This document shows, piece after piece, positions 5,685-10,872 of a stretch of 10,872 bases of DNA (position 1 is its first letter; every line of letters starts with the position of its first letter). A program made the translations under genes and the position numbers. Source of the stretch: an uncultured Lachnospiraceae bacterium (lineage in GTDB: Bacteria; Bacillota; Clostridia; Lachnospirales; Lachnospiraceae); NCBI GenBank assembly GCA_958444395.1, contig CAUCOL010000021.1:1-10872 (forward strand). The letters are read 5' to 3'. Under the pieces are notes generated by a model. It saw only the letters and a list, made by a program, of their open reading frames with translations, made no database searches and was not told where the DNA came from.

Positions 5685-7421
5685 GTGAAACATACAAAGA
5701 AGAAAACAAGTATTAAAGTATTTATCATGATGCCGGTTCTGATTCTGGGTGTGGTGTCGATTCTATCCAATATCATGGCAGTGGTAAATATTCAGAATGT
5801 AAATCGAAGTGCAGAGCGCATCGCCGACCAGGGGATGGACAGTGTAAAAGCACTTGGAAGCATGCAGCAGCAGGCGCAGAGTATTCATAAAGTTGCATTA
5901 TCGCACATCATCGCAACCGATTATAATGTAAAGTTAAATGCGGTCGATGAACTAAAAGATCTGGAGCAGCAGATGGATCAGAGTATGGCGTCTTATAAAA
6001 GTTCGGTTGCTTCTGAGGATATGGCTACCTATCAGTCTTTAAATAAGACCTATGAGGAGTTTAAGCATGCATTGGCCAATCTGCTGGCATATAGTGCCAA
6101 CAATAAATCAGCCGATGCCTATGCACTGGCAAATGGAGATGTAGCTTCCTATGGAGAGCAGATGCAGAGTGTACTTGCTACTCTGATCAAGCATACAGAA
6201 GAAAATGTTGCTACAGAAAAGGAACATTTGAAAGCGCTACATAAAAGTGCGGTCGTGATCAATGGAATTGCTGTATTTATCGGCATAGCTGCTATGCTGG
6301 GTGCATTGTATTCTGTCATGAAACGTATCCTGAAGCCGATCACAGCGGCAGAGAAGGATATGTCCGGCATGATCGAGGATCTGGAGCAGCGCAAAGGGGA
6401 TCTGACCAGGCGGATTGCAGTCGTATCGAACGATGAGATTGCGAGCCTGTGCGAAGGAATCAATATCTTTCTTTCCAAGCTGCAGGATATATTTAAGCTG
6501 TTATCCGATAATACGATTAAGATGGACGGTGTCGTTGGGGATGTTATGGACAGTATCCGTACCTCGAATGACAGTGTATCTGGTTTGTCCGCACTGACAG
6601 AGGAATTATCTGCGACGATGCAGGAAGTAGCAGAAAATGCATCCGTTATTAACAGAAATGCAGACTCTGTGCGTCAGGAAGTGGATCAGATCGCAGCACG
6701 TTCTAATGAGATCAATACATATTCGCTGGAGATGGAAGAGCATGCCAGTACGATGGAGGAGAAGGCTCGTTCCAATATGGAATCCACACAGGAGAAGATG
6801 GATCTGATCCTGGCACAGTTAAGCCAGGCGATCGAGGAAAGTCAAAGTGTAGATCAGGTCAATTCACTGACGGACGACATCTTAAGTATTGCAAGCCAGA
6901 CCAATCTGCTTGCATTAAATGCATCCATTGAAGCAGCCAGAGCCGGAGAAGCAGGAAAAGGTTTTGCAGTAGTAGCCGATGAGATCAGTAAGCTGGCGGC
7001 GGACAGCCGTGAAGCGGCAGGGAATATCCAGCAGATCAATGGTATTGTGACAGAAGCTGTGCATAACCTGTCAGACAGTGCCAATGGACTGGTACAATAT
7101 ATTCAGGAGTCAATCCTTCCGGATTTTGCAGATTTCGTCAGCACAGGAGAGACATATAAAGAGAAAGCCGGATATATAGAAGAAGTAATGGCAGATTTTG
7201 CCGGAAAGACAGAACAGCTGAAGTCAGTGGTAGATGAGATCGCCAATTCGATCCAGGTAATCACGACTGCGATTGATGAAGGAGTGCAGGGAGTGACTGG
7301 TGTGGCAGACAGCACACAGAATCTGGTTCTGGATATGGAGAAGATATCCGACAAAATGAACGTAAATCATCAGATATCCGGAGAATTAAAATCCGAAACA
7401 GAGATATTTACCAGATTATAA
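5685..7421 (+). CDS. Methyl-accepting chemotaxis protein (transmembrane chemoreceptor)
   Basis: The start is GTG at 5685 with GGGAGGTG at 5672-5679. The ATG at 5683 is out of frame and meets TGA at once. The 578 residues give: Lys-rich N-terminus, TM1 about 12-34, an extracellular helical ligand domain about 36-188 (four-helix-bundle size), TM2 about 189-211, HAMP about 212-266, then a long coiled-coil signalling domain. Its tip [20 protein letters not shown] (402-421) is the conserved CheA/CheW contact, followed by [12 protein letters not shown]. No C-terminal NWETF-like CheR tether is present. It transduces ligand signals to CheA and the flagellar motor. It lies 18 bases after the solute-binding lipoprotein, so the two are probably co-transcribed, and the lipoprotein is a likely ligand carrier. 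Two hairpins lie downstream. Confidence 0.95.
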   Translation: MKHTKKKTSIKVFIMMPVLILGVVSILSNIMAVVNIQNVNRSAERIADQGMDSVKALGSMQQQAQSIHKVALSHIIATDYNVKLNAVDELKDLEQQMDQSMASYKSSVASEDMATYQSLNKTYEEFKHALANLLAYSANNKSADAYALANGDVASYGEQMQSVLATLIKHTEENVATEKEHLKALHKSAVVINGIAVFIGIAAMLGALYSVMKRILKPITAAEKDMSGMIEDLEQRKGDLTRRIAVVSNDEIASLCEGINIFLSKLQDIFKLLSDNTIKMDGVVGDVMDSIRTSNDSVSGLSALTEELSATMQEVAENASVINRNADSVRQEVDQIAARSNEINTYSLEMEEHASTMEEKARSNMESTQEKMDLILAQLSQAIEESQSVDQVNSLTDDILSIASQTNLLALNASIEAARAGEAGKGFAVVADEISKLAADSREAAGNIQQINGIVTEAVHNLSDSANGLVQYIQESILPDFADFVSTGETYKEKAGYIEEVMADFAGKTEQLKSVVDEIANSIQVITTAIDEGVQGVTGVADSTQNLVLDMEKISDKMNVNHQISGELKSETEIFTRL

Positions 7422-7484
7422 CTAAAACTCCCCACATCGTGATGGCAGGACTTTAACTGCTTCTGGCGGCGTGGGAAGTTTTAG
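7422..7484 (+). terminator. Long-stem structured terminator after the chemoreceptor gene
   Basis: CTAAAACTCCCCAC (7422-7435) pairs with GTGGGAAGTTTTAG (7471-7484) over 13 of 14 positions. The stem encloses 35 bases that include a small GCAG/CTGC stem. It begins directly after the TAA stop. The 3' arm has a T4 run and A/T-rich DNA follows, so termination is the simplest role. The enclosed branch is larger than in usual terminators. Confidence 0.6.
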
Positions 7485-7532
7485 ATTATAATAATAGAAA
7501 ATAACCTGATAAAATGATATAGTAATACAAGA

Positions 7533-7608
7533 AAAACGGGATGCCGGACTAACATGATACATTACTGTCAAAACAGACAGATATCATATTAGTCCGGCAT
7601 CCTGTTTT
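7533..7608. terminator. Very long hairpin, probable terminator of thiC
   Basis: A 20-bp arm (7533-7552 with 7589-7608) has a single G-T wobble. Inside it ATGATA/TATCAT (7554-7559/7582-7587) and CTGTC/GACAG (7565-7569/7576-7580) continue the stem around an AAAACA loop. Read on the minus strand it comes 45 bases after the thiC stop and is followed by GTTTTTCTTG, a proper T tract; on the plus strand it ends in TTTTAT. A bidirectional terminator is likely; the length also fits a palindromic repeat element. Confidence 0.7.
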
Positions 7609-7653
7609 ATATGTTCCTTTCGATATTATTCGTGGCAAAATCCATCGTATCCA

Positions 7654-8964
7654 TTACAGAATATCAATATATTCGCCGGCAAGTGCTTTGTTCATGCTGC
7701 GTACAGCACAGAATTTACCACACATACTGCAGGTATCGCTATGGTCATCCTCCGGACTGCGGCTGTCGCGGATCGCTCTGGCAGTCTCCGGATCCAGTGC
7801 GCAGGCATACTGTGCTTCCCAGTCCAGCTTCTGACGGGCATCTGCCATACGATCATCAATATCGCGTGCACCCGGGACTCCTTTGGCGATATCTGCGGCA
7901 TGGGCTGCAATCTTAGAAGCGATAATGCCCTGCTTTACATCGTCGACATTTGGAAGAGCGAGGTGCTCAGCCGGTGTTACATAGCAAAGGAAAGCAGCAC
8001 CATTCATGGCAGCAACAGCTCCACCGATTGCAGAAGTGATATGGTCATAGCCTGGTGCAATATCTGTTACAAGTGGTCCTAATACATAGAAAGGGGCACC
8101 CATGCAGATCGTCTGCTGTACTTTCATATTTGCAGCAACCTGATCAAGAGGTACATGTCCCGGTCCCTCGACCATTACCTGAACATTATGTGCCCAGGCA
8201 CGCTTGGTCAGTTCACCCAGACGTACCAGCTCTTCGATCTGGCATACATCGGTTGCATCTGCCAGACAGCCCGGACGACAGGCGTCACCGAGAGAAACAG
8301 TTACATCATATTCCTCGCAGATATCTAATATCTCATCAAAATATTCATAAAAAGGATTCTCTTCCCCGGTCATGCTCATCCAGGCGAATACAAGGCTTCC
8401 ACCACGGCTGACAATATTCATTTTACGTTTGTGTTTTTTGATCTGTTCGATCGTTTTGCGGGTGATACCACAGTGGAGTGTTACAAAATCTACGCCATCC
8501 TGTGCATGTAGACGAACCACATCAATAAAATCTTTAGCCGTCAGTGTGGCAAGGTCACGCTGATAATGGATTACACTGTCATAAATAGGTACGGTACCGA
8601 TCATGGCAGGACACTCCGAAGTCAGCTTCTGGCGAAATGGCTGTGTATTTCCGTGACTGGACAGATCCATGATCGCTTCGGCACCCAGGTCAACAGCACT
8701 CATAACCTTCTGCATCTCGATATCATAATCCTTACAGTCGCGTGAAACACCCAGATTTACATTGATCTTCGTGCGAAGCATGCTTCCGACACCTTCCGGA
8801 TCTAGACAGGTATGATTTTTATTTGCGCAGATGGCAACCTTTCCCTCTGCAACTAATTTCATCAGATCCTGAACATCCATATGCTCTTTTTTGGCTACTG
8901 TTTCCATTTGCGGTGTTACGATGCCTTTTCTGGCGGCATCCATCTGTGTAGTATATTGATTCAT
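7654..8964 (-). CDS. thiC: Phosphomethylpyrimidine synthase ThiC
   Basis: ThiC is a cytosolic radical-SAM enzyme that converts 5-aminoimidazole ribotide to 4-amino-5-hydroxymethyl-2-methylpyrimidine phosphate, the pyrimidine half of thiamin. The 436-residue protein has the length of the short clostridial/bacillar form. Recognisable stretches are [53 protein letters not shown] and [13 protein letters not shown]. The C-terminus has [14 protein letters not shown], the CX2CX4C motif that binds the 4Fe-4S cluster. The start is the ATG at 8962-8964 (reads [14 protein letters not shown]) with GAGGA just upstream. The frame stays open to an ATG at 9126, but those 54 extra codons are leader-like and unlike ThiC. 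A TPP riboswitch lies about 245 bases upstream. No other thiamin gene is in the window. Confidence 0.97.
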   Translation of the reverse strand: MNQYTTQMDAARKGIVTPQMETVAKKEHMDVQDLMKLVAEGKVAICANKNHTCLDPEGVGSMLRTKINVNLGVSRDCKDYDIEMQKVMSAVDLGAEAIMDLSSHGNTQPFRQKLTSECPAMIGTVPIYDSVIHYQRDLATLTAKDFIDVVRLHAQDGVDFVTLHCGITRKTIEQIKKHKRKMNIVSRGGSLVFAWMSMTGEENPFYEYFDEILDICEEYDVTVSLGDACRPGCLADATDVCQIEELVRLGELTKRAWAHNVQVMVEGPGHVPLDQVAANMKVQQTICMGAPFYVLGPLVTDIAPGYDHITSAIGGAVAAMNGAAFLCYVTPAEHLALPNVDDVKQGIIASKIAAHAADIAKGVPGARDIDDRMADARQKLDWEAQYACALDPETARAIRDSRSPEDDHSDTCSMCGKFCAVRSMNKALAGEYIDIL

Positions 8965-9170
8965 TCCATCCTCATTTCTGTGTACATCTGTAATATAGTT
9001 CGCTATCCGGTACACACGGATTATTTTATACATGTTCTTGCTTTGGGGGATAAAAGAAACGAAATCTGCCGGATATAGTAATCGTCTGTGTGATGGATTA
9101 TGTAGTCTGATGTGGGAAATAGACAAAGCAGATTCTATTAAAAATAGATGTAATAAAAAAATCCAAAAAT

Positions 9171-9192
9171 AAAAAAGATGCGAAGGGCATCT
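9171..9192 (-). terminator. Attenuator hairpin of the TPP riboswitch
   Basis: On the minus strand AGATGC-CCTTC-GCATCT is followed by TTTTTTATTTTT, a clear intrinsic terminator about 15 bases after the aptamer. It is the likely expression platform, so bound TPP would stop transcription before thiC. About 205 bases of leader remain between it and the thiC start. Confidence 0.75.
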
Positions 9193-9207
9193 CAGATAAC
9201 GGGATCT

Positions 9208-9296
9208 ATACTTCCTACGTTGGCATTACCCAAATCAGGTTCTCCGGGTCGAAACAGTCTGTGTTTCCTCTCAGCCGAATTCTCTCAGCTCCCCAT
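9208..9296 (-). promoter_or_regulatory. TPP (thiamin pyrophosphate) riboswitch
   Basis: Read on the minus strand, conserved THI-box parts appear in order: GGGGAGC, then GGCTGAGAGG, ACCCGGAGAACCTGAT, TTGGGTAATGCCAACGTAGG. These match the pyrophosphate- and pyrimidine-sensing arms of the TPP aptamer. It sits between a sigma-A promoter and thiC, its most common target. GCTGAGAG is present twice within 22 bases near the 5' end; the second copy is in the canonical position. Confidence 0.96.
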
Positions 9297-9335
9297 TTTC
9301 TTATGAATTGTGCATGATTGTTTGTTACTTACCAT

Positions 9336-9364
9336 AGTATAGTATAGTCCCCTAGAAAAAGCAA
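9336..9364 (-). promoter_or_regulatory. Sigma-A promoter of the riboswitch-thiC transcript
   Basis: On the minus strand TTGCTT (9359-9364), a 17-base spacer and TATACT (9336-9341) form a good housekeeping promoter. Start of transcription would be near 9328, about 32 bases before the GGGG of the aptamer. A second TATACT register overlaps at 9341-9346. Confidence 0.7.
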
Positions 9365-9371
9365 GAAAAAG

Positions 9372-9440
9372 TTCCCCTTTCCGAAAAGAGAGACGGAGCC
9401 GGTCATACAGGGCATAGGACTGTCCTTTCGGGAAGGGGAA
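9372..9440 (-). terminator. Terminator of the XRE regulator gene, next to the thiC promoter
   Basis: TTCCCCTTTCCGAAA (9372-9386) and TTTCGGGAAGGGGAA (9426-9440) form a 15-bp stem with one G-T pair. On the minus strand the stem is followed by CTTTTTCTTGC, giving a T run. It would end transcription from the regulator gene just before the thiC -35 box. The 39-base interior is long for a terminator. Confidence 0.6.
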
Positions 9441-9491
9441 ACCTGTTGTTCCATAATAGGGAATTGCTCGCAACATAGAGTGAAGCCAACG

Positions 9492-9537
9492 AGAATTGCG
9501 AAGCAATTCTTGTAGGGCAAAACGCTGGTTTTGCCCT
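9492..9537. repeat. Two tandem perfect inverted repeats after the XRE regulator gene
   Basis: AGAATTGC-GAA-GCAATTCT (9492-9510) is an 8-bp perfect hairpin. AGGGCAAAAC-GCTG-GTTTTGCCCT (9514-9537) is a 10-bp perfect hairpin, only 5 bases before the regulator stop codon. Neither has a full T tract on the minus strand. With the larger stem at 9372-9440 they fill this gap with palindromes. They may be stability elements, weak terminators, or a copy of a dispersed palindromic repeat. Confidence 0.6.
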
Positions 9538-9542
9538 TTGTT

Positions 9543-10001
9543 CTAGTGACCGGTTGCATTTGGCAGAGGGAGAGCAGAGTATTTCCGGGCTTTGATCTTA
9601 GTGAACTCAATAATTTCTTTCTTATCTTCCTCGGATATTTTGTGAAAATAAAAAAGAAGCTCTTTCTCCAGGTCGGAATTGAACATATACTTTTTTTTAT
9701 TCGCCGGATCGTTAAAAAATGCCAGATACTCAGAAAGATCGGAACTGGTTGTTGTCGGAGTCGGTGCATCATAGGAGACTTCGCGGTCGACCTGCACTGT
9801 CAGATGCATCAGATCATCGATCGAAATGTTATAAAGACCTGCCAGCTTGTACAAAGCCTGTGCATCCGGTGTTCTCTTTCCTGTTTCGTAATGACTGTAG
9901 GTCTGTCGTACGACACCGAGTACCTCTGCTACATAATCCTGTGTGTAATTGTGCACTTTTCTTAATTCTTTTAGCTTTTGTGGGAGTAATTTTCCTTTCA
10001 T
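9543..10001 (-). CDS. XRE-family helix-turn-helix regulator
   Basis: The protein has 152 residues from the ATG at 9999-10001, which has AAGGCGG 8 bases upstream. An in-frame ATG at 10049 would add 16 residues and lacks a good ribosome site. Residues about 6-64 are a Cro/C1-type HTH: LKELRKVHNYTQDYVAEVLG, VVRQTYSHYETGKRTPD, then ALYKLAGLYNISIDDLM. The C-terminal half (about 68-152) is polar, with a YLAFFNDPANKKKYMF stretch and a Lys/Glu-rich helix; I do not recognise it as an enzyme or ligand domain. It probably acts as a dimeric DNA-binding regulator. It is divergent from csrA over a 365-base gap with repeated GTAGC boxes that may be its sites. Targets are unknown. Confidence 0.88.
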   Translation of the reverse strand: MKGKLLPQKLKELRKVHNYTQDYVAEVLGVVRQTYSHYETGKRTPDAQALYKLAGLYNISIDDLMHLTVQVDREVSYDAPTPTTTSSDLSEYLAFFNDPANKKKYMFNSDLEKELLFYFHKISEEDKKEIIEFTKIKARKYSALPLPNATGH

Positions 10002-10049
10002 AATTGATACCGCCTTCTTTTCATTAAGTATATTTTTCCCAGCCAACAC

Positions 10050-10366
10050 GAATGTTATTAACTGTAGCGAATAATTGAGTTAATGTTAAAAAAACAGCAT
10101 ATAAACACAGAAAATGATACATAACGTTGCGAAAAAGATAGAGTAAAGAGTAAAAGTGCACAAAAAAGAGAGAAAAATATACAGAAATTTATTAAGAGAA
10201 TTGTACAAAAGTAACAAAGTGTAGCAAAAATAAAATTATATGTTAATTATATGTAGCAAAGTGGCAATATAAAGTATACAAAACGTAGCATAATGAAAAT
10301 ACAGCATTTTGCAGATCGATCAGGAAGCAGAGATACGATCATAGTCAAAAGAACATGGAGGTACTT
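10050..10366. promoter_or_regulatory. AT-rich divergent intergenic region with phased GTAGC boxes
   Basis: No gene is seen here. GTAGC occurs at 10064-10068, 10221-10225, 10253-10257 and 10285-10289, and GTTGC at 10126-10130, most followed by AAA or GAA. The offsets (62, 95, 32, 32) are close to multiples of 31.5 bases, three helical turns, so the boxes would face the same side of the DNA. Weaker matches lie near 10096 (CAGCATA) and 10157 (TGCACAAA). Possible -10 boxes are TATACT on the minus strand (10027-10032) for the regulator and TATAAA/TATACA (10268-10280) for csrA, all without good -35 boxes. The TAAAGTAT at 10270 resembles a flagellar sigma-28 -35, but its -10 match is poor. Confidence 0.5.
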
Positions 10367-10621
10367 ATGCTGAAATTATCTTTAAAACAAGGGCAATACA
10401 TTAATATTGGGGAGGATATCCGTGTTATTTACGTAGGTGGCAGCGGTGGACATGGTCGTCTGATGATCGATGCACCACGGGATATTCCAATCGTCCGGAG
10501 TAACATCGAAGAGAATACGGCGCGAAAGAAAGAGACATATTATCCGGAAAAGAAAATTTCGGCAGAGGCGCAGAAAGAGATTCAGAGGATTCTGTGGGAA
10601 GAACGGCATAAGGATCAGTAG
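10367..10621 (+). CDS. csrA: CsrA/RsmA-family translational regulator, atypical
   Basis: This is an 84-residue protein starting at ATG 10367, with GGAGG at 10357-10361. The in-frame ATG at 10355 overlaps that site and is rejected. Residues 1-48 align without gaps to CsrA as I recall it: MLKLSLKQGQYINIGEDI, VGGSGGHGR (R31), IDAPRDIPIVRSNIE with the RNA-binding Arg44 kept. Arg6, normally essential for RNA contact, is Leu, and Arg7 is Lys. The C-terminal extension (about 50-84) is a charged helix, making it longer than the usual 60-75 residues. CsrA binds GGA motifs in mRNA leaders and blocks translation; in Bacillus it represses flagellin and is countered by FliW. Flagellin is the next gene here, 222 bases downstream with a GGA-rich leader. 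No fliW is in view. Confidence 0.85.
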   Translation: MLKLSLKQGQYINIGEDIRVIYVGGSGGHGRLMIDAPRDIPIVRSNIEENTARKKETYYPEKKISAEAQKEIQRILWEERHKDQ

Positions 10622-10843
10622 AGATTATGTAGGGGGAGTGGAAAGTGGTTAGGGATATTTTAATTTTGGTAATAGGCAGAAACATACCCGGGAGTTCTGC
10701 TTGTTATAGATAGACACTACCTCGGGAAAAGGATTTCCAGAGGAAACAAAACATCATAACTCACATATGTGGGGCAGGAGACGGGATCACTGTTCGGCTG
10801 ATGAAAAGGACAGGATACGCTCCGGAAAACAAGGAGGATCATT
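10622..10843 (+). promoter_or_regulatory. GGA-rich leader of the flagellin gene
   Basis: This 222-base space has no convincing gene. From 10691 to 10838 GGA occurs eleven times (10691, 10725, 10731, 10742, 10777, 10784, 10808, 10813, 10824, 10833, 10836), the last two within the ribosome site AAGGAGG (10831-10837). GCAGAA/TTCTGC (10676-10681/10695-10700) forms a hairpin that could end the csrA transcript or present the GGA at 10691 in its loop. No clear sigma-28 promoter (TAAA-N15-GCCGATAA type) was found, so the flagellin promoter is unassigned. CsrA binding is inferred. Confidence 0.5.
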
Positions 10844-10872
10844 ATGATAGTACAACACAACATTACAGCAAT
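10844..10872 (+). CDS. Flagellin, 5' end (partial)
   Basis: ATG at 10844 follows AAGGAGG (10831-10837) by 6 bases and reads MIVQHNITA before the window ends. This is close to the near-universal N-terminus of Firmicute flagellins (M-V-V-Q-H-N then A-M/N), which starts the D0 filament-core helix. Only nine codons are present, so the call rests on this motif, the very strong ribosome site and the adjacent csrA. Confidence 0.8.

Noticed and set aside
8965..9126. 54-codon N-terminal extension of ThiC
   Set aside because: It has no ribosome site at its ATG, unlike ThiC sequence, and the internal start at 8964 has GAGGA upstream.
9329..9772. 147-codon minus-strand frame over the repeats and riboswitch-side region
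   Set aside because: It overlaps the XRE gene in another frame and crosses hairpins and a promoter.
10645..10713. GTG-started 22-codon ORF after csrA with GGGGGAG upstream
   Set aside because: It is too short to judge, starts with GTG and overlaps the hairpin at 10676-10700; no independent support.

Overview
The window looks like chromosomal DNA of a motile, anaerobic, low-to-moderate GC Firmicute, most likely a Lachnospiraceae (Roseburia/Agathobacter/Lachnospira type). The reasons are strong AGGAGG-type ribosome sites on nearly every gene, a short clostridial-type ThiC, a chemoreceptor, a CsrA-family protein directly before a flagellin gene, and a Crp/Fnr regulator divergent from a ferredoxin-like protein. 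The assignment is inferred from gene content only. No phage, insertion sequence, CRISPR array, tRNA or rRNA was seen.

Layout. Bases 1-171 are the 3' end of a SpoU/TrmH-type RNA 2'-O-methyltransferase. Bases 370-2492 hold a two-gene operon of CobW/COG0523-type G3E P-loop proteins. The first carries a triplicated His/Cys metal-binding linker. The second lacks the CxCC motif and appears fused to a C-terminal domain resembling DUF1980/TIGR03943. A palindromic terminator separates this operon from a convergent Crp/Fnr-family regulator (2540-3205, minus). That regulator is divergent from an iron-sulfur protein (3312-4034), and the intergenic region contains an FNR-geometry palindrome.

After an A/T-rich hairpin terminator comes a long leader with a possible 36-residue ORF. 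It is followed by an orphan ABC-type solute-binding lipoprotein (4407-5666) and, 18 bases later, a transmembrane methyl-accepting chemotaxis protein (5685-7421). No transporter permease or ATPase is nearby, so the pair looks like a binding-protein-assisted chemoreceptor. Two large hairpins follow (7422-7484 and 7533-7608).

On the minus strand, thiC (7654-8964) is preceded by a long leader with a TPP riboswitch (9208-9296), an attenuator hairpin and a good sigma-A promoter (9336-9364). Upstream are three stacked inverted repeats and an XRE-family regulator (9543-10001, minus). The AT-rich space between that regulator and csrA contains repeated GTAGC boxes spaced in multiples of about 31.5 bp, a candidate operator array. 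The window ends with a CsrA-family protein that lacks the usual Arg6 (10367-10621), a GGA-rich leader, and the first nine codons of a flagellin gene (10844 onward). This matches the known CsrA control of flagellin translation in Firmicutes.

No clearly new multi-gene system is demonstrated. The least explained items are the G3E/DUF1980-like fusion paired with a His-rich G3E protein, the lipoprotein-chemoreceptor pair, the helically phased GTAGC array, and the atypical CsrA with its GGA-rich flagellin leader.
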